DNA from: Bacillota bacterium
GTDB lineage: Bacteria; Bacillota; Negativicutes; CTSoil-072
NCBI GenBank assembly: GCA_017889545.1
Contig: JAGFZV010000021.1
Span: forward strand, 1 to 52,893
DNA length: 52,893 nucleotides
Direction: 5' to 3'
Made by a program: the position numbers and the translations under genes. Below the pieces are notes generated by a model. It was not told the DNA's origin, did not search any database, and was given only the letters and a program-made list of their open reading frames with translations. Positions 1 to 8,079 of the stretch are shown piece by piece (the stretch's first letter is position 1; each line of letters opens with the position of its first letter).

Positions 1-25
1 CATGTCAACCATCTTTTTTGTGTTT

Positions 26-50
26 GTCGGCCGCGTTTCGGCGACTTTTA
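26..50 (+). terminator. possible weak terminator hairpin at left edge
   Basis: A 7-bp GC-rich stem (gtcg plus ccg pairing with cgg plus cgac, one bulged G) with loop cgttt is followed on the plus strand by tttta. It could end a plus-strand gene lying left of the window. The rest of 1-125 is AT-rich and shows no gene I can support. Confidence 0.25.
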
Positions 51-125
51 TATAGTAACACAGCTCTTCTTTGCTGTCAACGCGTTTCTTCCCTTTTTTA
101 CATTTTTTTAGGATTTTTATCCTTC

Positions 126-174
126 ACACGACCTGTAAGCCCGGCCTCTTAAGGCGAATCTTTACAGGCCGTGT
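126..174 (-). terminator. stem-loop downstream of pxpA
   Basis: A 13-bp inverted repeat, 126-138 against 162-174, has one G-U type mismatch and a small inner stem at 144-155. It starts 18 bases past the pxpA stop. It lacks a clean U tract in the minus direction, so it may be a processing or termination hairpin. Confidence 0.4.
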
Positions 175-191
175 TTGAAATAAGAGCCATT

Positions 192-953
192 TTACCTGCC
201 AAAAGGTTTCAACGTGATATTTTCATTTTCCATTGTTTGACGAATCAACTTAATCATATCAACTGATCCCGGAGTATCGCCGTGAACACAAATTGTTTGC
301 GCCTGTATTGGCACAATCGCACCATCAAATCCTATTACTTGTTTATCTTTTACCATGGATAACACACGGGCCGCTACTGTTTCCAGGTCATGGATCACGG
401 CACCCGCTTGTTTCCGCGAAACTAAAGTCCCCTTGCTGGTATACGCGCGATCAGCAAAAGCCTCCTCAACGTATTTTACACCAACCTCTTTTGCAGCAGA
501 CACCATCTGAGACTTACCCAAACAAAGCATATACAGGTTCTGATCGACCGCTTTAATTGCTTCTGCAATCGCTCTGCCCACGGCAATGTCATCTCCGGCC
601 GCATTATATAATGCTCCATGCGCTTTTACATGTTGAAGAGAAAGTCCTTCTGACCTGCACATTGCCATTAATGCGCCGATTTGATAAATAACGTCGGCTT
701 TAATTTCTTCCACTGAAGCCGCCATAAAACGGCGTCCAAAACCTACTAAATCCGGAAATGATGGGTGAGCGCCGATTGCAACTCCATATTTTTTTGCCAG
801 ACGAACTGTTTTCATCATATTACTGGGATCAGATGCGTGAAAACCACACGCCACATTAATTGAGGTCACGTGCGGCATCGCCTGCTCATCATAACCCAAA
901 TTATAGACTCCAAAGCTTTCTCCCATATCGCAATTCAAGTCAATTGTACTCAT
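192..953 (-). CDS. pxpA: 5-oxoprolinase subunit A (LamB/YcsF family)
   Basis: Subunit A of the ATP-dependent prokaryotic 5-oxoprolinase PxpABC, which opens 5-oxoproline (pyroglutamate) to L-glutamate in the cytoplasm. The 253-residue length fits the LamB/YcsF family. Visible family motifs are LNCDMGES at 6-13, CGFHASDP near 36-43 and HGDTPGSV near 224-231. The start ATG follows a GGTGAG ribosome site and lies 6 bases after the pxpC stop, so the gene is translated from the pxpBC message. It is the last gene of the operon. The family assignment is certain. The substrate is taken from characterised PxpABC and supported here by the adjacent B and C subunits. Confidence 0.95.
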   Translation of the reverse strand: MSTIDLNCDMGESFGVYNLGYDEQAMPHVTSINVACGFHASDPSNMMKTVRLAKKYGVAIGAHPSFPDLVGFGRRFMAASVEEIKADVIYQIGALMAMCRSEGLSLQHVKAHGALYNAAGDDIAVGRAIAEAIKAVDQNLYMLCLGKSQMVSAAKEVGVKYVEEAFADRAYTSKGTLVSRKQAGAVIHDLETVAARVLSMVKDKQVIGFDGAIVPIQAQTICVHGDTPGSVDMIKLIRQTMENENITLKPFGR

Positions 954-959
954 TCACAC

Positions 960-1991
960 TCACCTTTCCTTGATTTTTACGCTGAATTTTCGTCCGTCAA
1001 TAGTTACGTTATATTGTCGAACCTGCTCTTCAAAGGTTCTTGATTTTTCTGCAGTCGAAAAAATCTGTTTTGCTTGACAATAAGTATCTCGTTCAGCACA
1101 AAGGGCTTCAACAGCATCCGCGTCTGTGCACTTTATAAATCTTACTGTATCGCCTGGTTTAGCCTGTGCCAATTTAGTCAGGTCAGGGCCGATGACAGTG
1201 CCAATTTTGGTGTAACCGCCCGTAGTCGCCCGGTCAGACATCATGACAATCGGCATACCATGCGCGGGTACTTGAATGGCCCCTTGGCATAAAGCATCAG
1301 ATACAATATCCGCTTTTCCAATATGTTGGATTTTAGGTCCATCCAATCGGTACCCCATGCGGTCCGCTTCACTGGAAATCGTATAAGAACTGTTAAATAA
1401 GGTTTCGATTCCTTCTGCAGTGAATAGATCGTCCTGCGGACCCAGCAAAACACGAAGACGGATCTCTGTTTCATAACGAGGAACCAGTTGAGCCGGTAAC
1501 TCCCGAACAGTTCCGCATAATCCCTGATAATCGTCGATTTGCAAGACGTCTCCAGCTTGCAGAGCTCTCCCTTTAAAGCCGCCAATAATAGCGCGAGTGT
1601 ATGTTGAACGGCTTCCCATCACAACGGGCACATCAATCCCGCCCTGAACAGCCAGATAGGCTCGACAACCGGATAGTGCGTAAGAAAATACCAACTCGCT
1701 TCCTTTTGCAACCTGAACAGCTTGCCAGGGCCGAAGCTCGGTTCCATTTAACAACGCGCCCATATCTGCTCCACACACAGCAATCTGAGTCGAAACATTG
1801 AACCGGAATGTACCGCCCAGCATCGTCATTTCCAAAACAGCTGCCTCGCAATCATTGTCCACTAACAGGTTTGCCAAACAATACGCATATCTGTCCATTG
1901 CGCCGGCGACCGACATGCCATACGCCTGATAACCCCAACGACCGCTATCTTGAACCGTAGTGAACATCCCCGGTTTTACTACCGTGATCAT
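960..1991 (-). CDS. pxpC: 5-oxoprolinase subunit C (AHS2/KipA family)
   Basis: Large subunit of 5-oxoprolinase, AHS2 domain family, often misnamed biotin-dependent carboxyltransferase or allophanate hydrolase subunit 2. The 343 residues cover the whole family domain, starting with the typical N-terminus that contains GMFTTVQDSGRWGYQ (about 8-22). Its ATG overlaps the pxpB stop by 4 bases (ATGA, 1988-1991), the usual sign of translational coupling of two subunits. No biotin carboxylase or urea-amidolyase partner is nearby, while pxpA follows at once, so the 5-oxoprolinase role is much likelier than allophanate hydrolysis. Confidence 0.94.
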   Translation of the reverse strand: MITVVKPGMFTTVQDSGRWGYQAYGMSVAGAMDRYAYCLANLLVDNDCEAAVLEMTMLGGTFRFNVSTQIAVCGADMGALLNGTELRPWQAVQVAKGSELVFSYALSGCRAYLAVQGGIDVPVVMGSRSTYTRAIIGGFKGRALQAGDVLQIDDYQGLCGTVRELPAQLVPRYETEIRLRVLLGPQDDLFTAEGIETLFNSSYTISSEADRMGYRLDGPKIQHIGKADIVSDALCQGAIQVPAHGMPIVMMSDRATTGGYTKIGTVIGPDLTKLAQAKPGDTVRFIKCTDADAVEALCAERDTYCQAKQIFSTAEKSRTFEEQVRQYNVTIDGRKFSVKIKER

Positions 1992-2737
1992 ATGGCACCG
2001 CCCCCTTTAACGTGAATATGAGTGACAGGACTATATGTTCCGGCGTCAACCTGTCGATTGATTTCATGATATTCTTCTTCTGTAATTGCTTTAAACTGCA
2101 AATATTGCCCTGCATCAAATAAAAATGGGTTCGAAGCCTGCGGATTGAAAGCTTTAATCGGCGTCCGTCCTATTAACCGCCAGCCGCCAGGGCTCTCCAT
2201 AGGATAAAATCCGGTCTGACTCCCAGCAATTCCCACTGACCCAGCCGGTATTTTAATCCGTGGTTTTTCCAGTCGGGGAGTCGCAATTCGTTCAGACATC
2301 CCTCCCAAGTATGGGAATCCCGGAGTAAATCCGATCATGTACACCTGATAGGGATCCGAAGTGTGAATTTTGATGACTTCTTCCGGTGATAAACCATTAT
2401 GCCGCGCTACAAAATCAAGATCCGGGCCAAAGTCACCCCCATAACAAACCGGAATCATCACAATTTGCTTCTGATCTTGTTCCGACAAGCAATTTTCCGT
2501 TTTCTTCAACATCGTTTCGATTTGCCGGATCAAATTCGCCCGAGTAATTCGCATAGGATTAAAATATACTAATAAAGATCGATAAGTCGGAACAATCTCG
2601 AAGATTGCATCACCAATTTCCATGTTTAGTAATTTTGCCGTTTGGTGAACACGGTTATTAATTGCGCTGTCAATTGTCTGACCAAATTCAACAACTAAAC
2701 CTTGTTCGCCGGCCGGCAGCATTCTTATTCCACTCAT
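1988..2737 (-). CDS. pxpB: 5-oxoprolinase subunit B (AHS1/KipI family)
   Basis: AHS1-domain subunit of 5-oxoprolinase. The Bacillus homologue KipI was first described as an inhibitor of the sporulation kinase KinA. The 249 residues carry the family signatures GFTPGFPYLGGM (136-147) and SPGGWRLIGRTP (182-193). It forms a complex with PxpC, and the two genes overlap by 4 bases. It lies about 70 bases downstream of a strong hairpin (2807-2850) that follows the NRAMP-like gene, so pxpBCA may be expressed differently from the upstream part of the cluster. The order B-C-A beside an NRAMP-like gene resembles the Bacillus ycsF-ycsG-kipI-kipA region. Confidence 0.94.
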   Translation of the reverse strand: MSGIRMLPAGEQGLVVEFGQTIDSAINNRVHQTAKLLNMEIGDAIFEIVPTYRSLLVYFNPMRITRANLIRQIETMLKKTENCLSEQDQKQIVMIPVCYGGDFGPDLDFVARHNGLSPEEVIKIHTSDPYQVYMIGFTPGFPYLGGMSERIATPRLEKPRIKIPAGSVGIAGSQTGFYPMESPGGWRLIGRTPIKAFNPQASNPFLFDAGQYLQFKAITEEEYHEINRQVDAGTYSPVTHIHVKGGGAI

Positions 2738-2806
2738 GAGACCACCTCACAATCTTTGTTTTCCATGATGAAATAATCGATCCCATCATTGTCGGACGAG
2801 GGAAAA

Positions 2807-2850
2807 CCGCCACGGGTATTGAGCATGCAAACATGCTCAATACCTGGCGG
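2807..2850 (-). terminator. long intergenic terminator-like hairpin between NRAMP gene and pxpB
   Basis: A 19-bp stem pairs 2807-2827 with 2832-2850, with a two-base bulge and loop caaa. In the minus direction it is followed by tttt and then ccc. It sits after the NRAMP-like gene and before pxpB, where it should lower or gate read-through into pxpBCA. Confidence 0.65.
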
Positions 2851-2916
2851 CTTAGCTTTAAGACCAGTATACATTTGACATGAGATAAAAAATCAACTTC
2901 TAACCATATTATAACC

Positions 2917-4140
2917 TTATTTCCACAATGCCGCTATCCCTGTCAGCGAAGTAGCGCCCGCATAAGCGGTAACCATTACAGCCAAGACACCAAAGACAAT
3001 TAACCATGTTGGGTGATGATAATCACCGACAATTTTTTTATTTCTGCACGCGAGCAGCATGGTGCCTAAAGTAATCGGCAAAATTAAGCCGTTGAGAGAG
3101 CCGACAATAACCAATACAGCCACCGGTCTGCCTACAAGAACAAACACAACTGTTGAAATAATAATAAATAACATGATCCAATAAGAATTGTATTTGTCAA
3201 CCGTTTTAAAAAACGACCGCAAAAAAGAAACACTGGTGTAGGCCGCGCCGACTACAGAAGTAATCGCAGCTGACCACAATACAATTCCAAAGAATTTATA
3301 ACCCATTGCTCCGGCCGCATGCTGGAAAACGGATGCAGGCGGGTTGCTTTTTGCCAACACAGCTCCCCCCGAAACAACGCCGAGAACAGCCAAAAAAAGA
3401 ATAACCCGCATAATAGCCGTGATAACGATTCCAGTAATAGAACTTTTATTAACCTGGTTCAAATTTTCCTGACCAACAATACCGGCATCCAAAAGACGAT
3501 GTCCGCCGGCGAACGTGATATAACCGCCGACTGTGCCACCGACAAGAGTAATCATCGGCAGCATCAAAGAACCATAATCCGCCGGAAACAAAGATTTCGT
3601 CGCGGCCTCTGCATAGGGCGGATTGGCAACCAGCATTACATAAGCCGTCAGCAAAATCATGAGTCCGCCGAGTACTTTTGCAACCATATCCATCGCTAAG
3701 CCAGCTTCTTTCGAAGCAAAAATCCCTAAAGCAATCACGCAAGAAATGATAGCGCCCGTTGTGTCGGAGATCCCAAACAACACATTCATTCCGAGACCGG
3801 CGCCAGCAATATTGCCGATATTAAAGGCCAAACCACCCATAACAATCAGAAGTGCAACAAGATAACCAAGTCCGGGAAATACCATATTCGCTACGTCTTG
3901 TCCGCGCATGCGGCTCATAGTAATAACCCGCCAAACGTTCAGCTGAGCCCCGATGTCAATAATAACCGAAGCCAAAATTGCAAAGGCAAAATTAGCCTTG
4001 AACTGATCGGTGAAAACTGTCGTTTGTGTGAGAAAACCCGGTCCAATCGCTGACGTTGCCATGATAAAGGCCGCACCTAAAAGCACCGACCAGTTTGTTT
4101 TTCTTGCAATCCCAGGTTTAGTAATCATCGGATTTGCCAT
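2917..4140 (-). CDS. NRAMP-family membrane transporter (YcsG-like)
   Basis: Polytopic membrane protein of about 407 residues with some 11 hydrophobic segments. It belongs to the NRAMP-like branch that accompanies 5-oxoprolinase genes (YcsG-type). The N-terminal region has the helix-break sequence ATSAIGPGFLTQTT, where canonical NRAMPs have the metal-binding DPGN motif. Here that motif is absent, which argues against Mn/Fe transport. Uptake of 5-oxoproline or a related small organic molecule is inferred from context only. The ATG at 4140 has a GAGGGGG ribosome site 6-8 bases upstream. A 5-residue-longer frame would start inside that site. The gene lies 56 bases after the nitrilase-like gene in the same direction. 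Confidence 0.85.
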   Translation of the reverse strand: MANPMITKPGIARKTNWSVLLGAAFIMATSAIGPGFLTQTTVFTDQFKANFAFAILASVIIDIGAQLNVWRVITMSRMRGQDVANMVFPGLGYLVALLIVMGGLAFNIGNIAGAGLGMNVLFGISDTTGAIISCVIALGIFASKEAGLAMDMVAKVLGGLMILLTAYVMLVANPPYAEAATKSLFPADYGSLMLPMITLVGGTVGGYITFAGGHRLLDAGIVGQENLNQVNKSSITGIVITAIMRVILFLAVLGVVSGGAVLAKSNPPASVFQHAAGAMGYKFFGIVLWSAAITSVVGAAYTSVSFLRSFFKTVDKYNSYWIMLFIIISTVVFVLVGRPVAVLVIVGSLNGLILPITLGTMLLACRNKKIVGDYHHPTWLIVFGVLAVMVTAYAGATSLTGIAALWK

Positions 4141-4196
4141 AGTATACCCCCTCATATTTTTCCCATTAGAAAATTACCGTTTTCCTCCTTTAGCAG

Positions 4197-4994
4197 CTAA
4201 CAGCCTAGTTTGTACACAGCAGGAACCCGATCCTTGAAAACCGGCATTTTTGCACGTACCTGCCGTACCAGTTCAATATCCAATTCTACCGTAAAAATTT
4301 CCTCTTCGCTACCTGCTTCATAAAGAATGTCGCCCCAGGGATCGATTACCATGGAGTGTCCGGGGAAGTCGTTGTTCGGATCCTTGCCTACGCGGTTCGC
4401 ACTCACCACGTACATTTGATTTTCAATAGCCCGCGCAACCAGCAACGCCCGCCAATGCGCCAAACGGCTTGATGGCCATTGTGCCGGAACGAATAATATT
4501 TCTGCACCCTTAACGGCCAGAGACCGGATGAGTTCAGGAAATCTCAGATCATAACAAATAATGGATCCGCATGAAATAGAATCAAGTGTAAATAAATTTA
4601 ATTCAGATCCCGGAGAAATAAACCGGTTTTCGTCCATTAACCCAATTAAATGAATCTTACTGTAGGCAGCAACTGCTTCACCTGAACGGTTGATTACATA
4701 AGTGGTATTGTAAGCATTTCCGTTGCGTATGTCTGCAATCGATCCAGCTACCATATTGACGCCATTTTGGGCTGCAAACTCTTTTAACGGCGGAATGGAA
4801 GGGGTGCCGTCCCGGTCGGCGATATCCTGCAGTCGAGTCAAATCATAACAGGTATTCCACATCTCAGGCCAAATTATCGCATCTGGTTTTTCTTGCAGAG
4901 CGCTCTGCAATGCAATCAACATTTTAGACAGATTAGCACTGGGATCACCGAAAACTAAATCCGTTTGCAAAACCGTAACCCGAAGTTTTTTCAT
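4197..4994 (-). CDS. carbon-nitrogen hydrolase (nitrilase superfamily amidase)
   Basis: 265-residue cytoplasmic amidohydrolase of the nitrilase superfamily. The catalytic triad is visible as Glu44 (in WPEMW), Lys113 (in YSKIHL) and Cys147 (in ICYDLRFPE). The CYDLRFPE form is shared with omega-amidase/YafV-like members, which remove an amide from alpha-keto acid amides, but the exact substrate cannot be read from sequence. The start codon overlaps the preceding stop by one base (TAATG at 4994), so it is coupled to the DUF2848 gene. Its position ahead of pxpBCA suggests a role in amide or cyclic-amide nitrogen salvage. Confidence 0.9.
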   Translation of the reverse strand: MKKLRVTVLQTDLVFGDPSANLSKMLIALQSALQEKPDAIIWPEMWNTCYDLTRLQDIADRDGTPSIPPLKEFAAQNGVNMVAGSIADIRNGNAYNTTYVINRSGEAVAAYSKIHLIGLMDENRFISPGSELNLFTLDSISCGSIICYDLRFPELIRSLAVKGAEILFVPAQWPSSRLAHWRALLVARAIENQMYVVSANRVGKDPNNDFPGHSMVIDPWGDILYEAGSEEEIFTVELDIELVRQVRAKMPVFKDRVPAVYKLGC

Positions 4995-5695
4995 TATTTT
5001 ATTCCTTCTTTCAAAACGGAAACTGAATATCGATGAGTCAATGAACGCTTCAAGATGGGATCAAACATCTCTATTTCATATTCATCAGCAAAAATCAGCA
5101 TCTTGCCAACCGTATTAATCGTTCCGGAAAAAAATACACAGTTATTCAGATTTCCGATACCAATGCGGTCAAAAATTGGCAGCCAGTCTTCCGGGCGCAT
5201 CATCGCTCCGACCGTAGCATCCTGATACAAAACACGTTCCCCATTTTTTGTTACCCAGCATCTTAATTGGATATCATCCCAATGGTCCTTAACTTCATCA
5301 TAGAGCCAGGCATTTGGGGCTATAATATCAGGACATGCCTGCTTTGATTTGGCGACACTATAATTTTCCAATTCCCGGTCAGTATGGTCACTGGCGACAG
5401 TTACATAAGCCTTTCCGGATTGCCACAACATCGCATACTCAATTTCACCGGATGTTTCCTCGTTTTGAACCTGAATTTCAGCAGAACTGGTCAAATTGTA
5501 ATTTGCAAGGGGATACAAGGTTGGCGTTGTCGTTGGTGCAGGGACGCCAATCTTGGCCAATTCTTCAATGTGTTCCCGAACGCTTTCCTGATTACGGCCT
5601 GCATAACCGCCATTAAAAATATAGCGAACGACCATACCAATTTCATCAGAAGTCCCATCCTTATACTGAACTCTAAGTAAAAGAACATTCTCCAT
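4994..5695 (-). CDS. DUF2848 family protein
   Basis: 233-residue soluble protein resembling DUF2848, a family linked in fold to fumarylacetoacetate hydrolase-like proteins and often found in amide or amino-acid catabolic operons. No catalytic motif can be assigned with certainty. The ATG at 5695 has an AGAGGTG ribosome site 6-8 bases upstream. An upstream GTG (5704) falls inside that site and is rejected. It is the first gene of the minus-strand run ending at pxpA and is divergent from the penicillin-binding protein gene. The family call is fairly secure. The function is unknown. Confidence 0.75.
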   Translation of the reverse strand: MENVLLLRVQYKDGTSDEIGMVVRYIFNGGYAGRNQESVREHIEELAKIGVPAPTTTPTLYPLANYNLTSSAEIQVQNEETSGEIEYAMLWQSGKAYVTVASDHTDRELENYSVAKSKQACPDIIAPNAWLYDEVKDHWDDIQLRCWVTKNGERVLYQDATVGAMMRPEDWLPIFDRIGIGNLNNCVFFSGTINTVGKMLIFADEYEIEMFDPILKRSLTHRYSVSVLKEGIK

Positions 5696-5841
5696 GCTAT
5701 TCACCTCTTCTCAAATAAATTGCTATGCTAATATTTTAATTTCGCTAATCAAGTTTCTTATCCTTCTCCTATTTTTTGAATTATGTGCTATTTTACAATC
5801 AACCAATAATTCAGCGTGTCTTTTCAGTGTAATCATATTCC

Positions 5842-5871
5842 TTAACCTACTGAATATTTTTATGGTATAAT
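5842..5871 (+). promoter_or_regulatory. sigma-A-type promoter of the class A PBP gene
   Basis: An extended -10 element TGGTATAAT lies at 5863-5871, with a weak -35 (TTAACC, 5842-5847) 18 bases upstream. It sits 43 bases before the ATG, which has a strong AAGGAGG site at 5901-5907. Confidence 0.55.
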
Positions 5872-5913
5872 TATGAACATACTTATCGTTTTCATCAATC
5901 AAGGAGGTATCCC

Positions 5914-8016
5914 ATGCAAAGCAATCAGCCCGAAAATGGGCAAAAAAAACCTGAACGGCGTTTAAAAAATAAATATCGCAACATATTTCTAGCGATCATC
6001 GTTCTTGGCATAATGGCTGTCGGAGCAGGGTTAGGTTTTCTTACCGCTACCGTTCAGACTGCACCAGGACTAAAAGGGGAAATTCGCCCTGCCGCTTCCT
6101 CACAAATATATGACGTTCACGGAAAATTAATTACAAATGTCCACTCCGTTGAAAACCGGGTTTTGGTACCCATTCACAAAATTCCTAAAGATCTGCAAAA
6201 TGCTTTTATCGCCGCAGAAGATGTTCGTTTCTATCAGCATGTTGGCATCGATCCCCGCGGAATTCTCCGCGCAATTTGGTCCAACATTACCAACCGGGAA
6301 GTATCGGAAGGCGGCAGTACCATTACTCAGCAATTGGCGAAAAATGCATTGCTGACACAGGAAAGAACATTGAAGCGTAAAATCCAGGAAGCCGTACTGG
6401 CACTTCAGATAGAACGTCAATATAGTAAAACTGAAATTTTGGAAATGTATCTGAACCAAATTTACTTCGGTCAAGGCGCTTATGGAGTGCAGGCAGCTGC
6501 CCAAGTTTACTTCGGTAAAAACGTCGAACAGCTAAATTTGGCTGAATGCGCTATGCTTGCCGGTATTCCTAAAAGTCCTAACTACTATTCGCCAACCAAC
6601 AATTTAAAAGTAGCTAAAGACCGGCAAGCAGTCGTGCTCGATCAAATGGTGAAATACGGTTATTTGGATGCCGCCACTGCTGTACAGGTAAAAAATGAAA
6701 AACTAATTCTCGTCAAAAATACAGGAAAATCCGGTTCCGCTGTCGCTTCTTACTTTATTGACTACGTTACCCAGCAACTGGTCGCAAAATACGGAGCTGA
6801 CGCCGTGTATAAAGAAGGACTGCAAATTTATACCACTCTGGATCTGGATATGCAGAATGCTGCAGAACAGGCGATGACCAACCTTCCCACATACAAAACT
6901 GAAAGTAATGGCATTAAACAGCCACAAGGAGCCCTGGTTGCAATTGATCCTCATACTGGTTATATAAAGGCGATGGTCGGCGGCCGCGGCAATGACCAGT
7001 TCAACCGGGCCGTAATGGCCGAAAGACAGCCCGGCTCCGCATTTAAACCCTTTGTTTATTTGGCAGCGCTCGAAAGCGGCATGACAGCTGCATCTGTTGT
7101 CGATGACAGTCCAATATCGTTCGGTTCCTGGTCACCAGGAAACTATGACGGGAAATTTCATGGACATATGACCTTGCGTAATGCCTTGGAAGATTCCATT
7201 AACGTAATTGCCGTGAAACTGGCTAACCAGGTAGGGTCGGATAAACCTTTATATTACGCTCAGCAAATGGGAATTTCGACTCTGGTTTTGCAAGGCAGCG
7301 TCAGCGACCGAAACCTCGCCTCAGCATTGGGGGGACTCACGCGCGGTGTGACACCGCTTGAAATTGCCAGTGCATATGGCGTCCTCGCCAACCAAGGCGT
7401 TCGTGCAGAACCAATCGCTATTATAAAAGTCGTGGATCGTAATGGCAAAATTCTCGAACAAAACACATCGCATTCCAAGGCCGTCGTTAATGAACGCAGC
7501 GCTTTTATTCTTACTGACATGATGCGCGGCGTAATAACTAGCGGAACTGGAGCCGGCGCCAATATTGGCAGGCCTTCGGCCGGCAAAACAGGAACAACCA
7601 GTGACTATAAAGATGCCTGGTTTGTCGGTTTTACTCCTGATCTCGTCGCCGCAGTATGGATGGGCAACGATAGCGGCGGTAACCTTGACGGAATTACAGG
7701 CGGAGACCTTCCGGCCACAATATGGCGGTCCTTCATGAGTTCCGCTTTGAGCAAAACACCGGCCCGCGACTTTACCGTCCCAAGCGGAATTGTTTCCGTA
7801 TTGATATCCAGTCGCGACGGGTTACTCGTTACTGACCCGAAAAATAAAAACGCTTACTCCGAATACTTTGTCGATGGCACTCAGCCTACTAAATTATCAA
7901 CCGAGGGCGATAAAACCAATAAAAAAACAGATATAAATACTAATACAAAGACACAATCCACACAACCCAAGACTCCGACAACCACCGGCAAAACCGATCC
8001 CGCTAAGAAAAATTAG
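5914..8016 (+). CDS. pbpA: class A penicillin-binding protein (PBP1A-type)
   Basis: 700-residue bifunctional peptidoglycan synthase: membrane-anchored, with its catalytic domains outside the cytoplasmic membrane. Order: cytoplasmic basic tail (1-22), transmembrane helix (about 24-46), GT51 glycosyltransferase domain (about 65-245) with catalytic Glu102 in EDVRFYQHVGIDPRG and the EGGSTITQQLAKN motif (132-144), and transpeptidase domain (about 335-640) with SxxK (Ser375, Lys378), SxN (428-430) and KTG (558-560). The C-terminus (about 655-700) is a Thr/Lys/Asn-rich low-complexity tail. It is transcribed alone from its own promoter and ends at a perfect hairpin shared with mutS2. The pbpA symbol is generic. 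Which PBP1 paralogue this is cannot be decided. Confidence 0.95.
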   Translation: MQSNQPENGQKKPERRLKNKYRNIFLAIIVLGIMAVGAGLGFLTATVQTAPGLKGEIRPAASSQIYDVHGKLITNVHSVENRVLVPIHKIPKDLQNAFIAAEDVRFYQHVGIDPRGILRAIWSNITNREVSEGGSTITQQLAKNALLTQERTLKRKIQEAVLALQIERQYSKTEILEMYLNQIYFGQGAYGVQAAAQVYFGKNVEQLNLAECAMLAGIPKSPNYYSPTNNLKVAKDRQAVVLDQMVKYGYLDAATAVQVKNEKLILVKNTGKSGSAVASYFIDYVTQQLVAKYGADAVYKEGLQIYTTLDLDMQNAAEQAMTNLPTYKTESNGIKQPQGALVAIDPHTGYIKAMVGGRGNDQFNRAVMAERQPGSAFKPFVYLAALESGMTAASVVDDSPISFGSWSPGNYDGKFHGHMTLRNALEDSINVIAVKLANQVGSDKPLYYAQQMGISTLVLQGSVSDRNLASALGGLTRGVTPLEIASAYGVLANQGVRAEPIAIIKVVDRNGKILEQNTSHSKAVVNERSAFILTDMMRGVITSGTGAGANIGRPSAGKTGTTSDYKDAWFVGFTPDLVAAVWMGNDSGGNLDGITGGDLPATIWRSFMSSALSKTPARDFTVPSGIVSVLISSRDGLLVTDPKNKNAYSEYFVDGTQPTKLSTEGDKTNKKTDINTNTKTQSTQPKTPTTTGKTDPAKKN

Positions 8017-8030
8017 TCTCCGTTTAAAAT

Positions 8031-8079
8031 GAATGTGAAAAGTCCACGCATCACAGTGATGCGTGGACTTTTCACATTC
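8031..8079. terminator. bidirectional terminator between PBP gene and mutS2
   Basis: A perfect 23-bp inverted repeat (8031-8053 against 8057-8079) has a 3-base loop and aaaag/ctttt tracts inside the stem. It separates convergent genes, and its right arm includes two bases of the mutS2 stop codon. Confidence 0.85.

Noticed and set aside
960-2737. Allophanate hydrolase or biotin-dependent carboxyltransferase annotation
   Set aside because: The domain names are historical. pxpA next to both subunits marks a 5-oxoprolinase.
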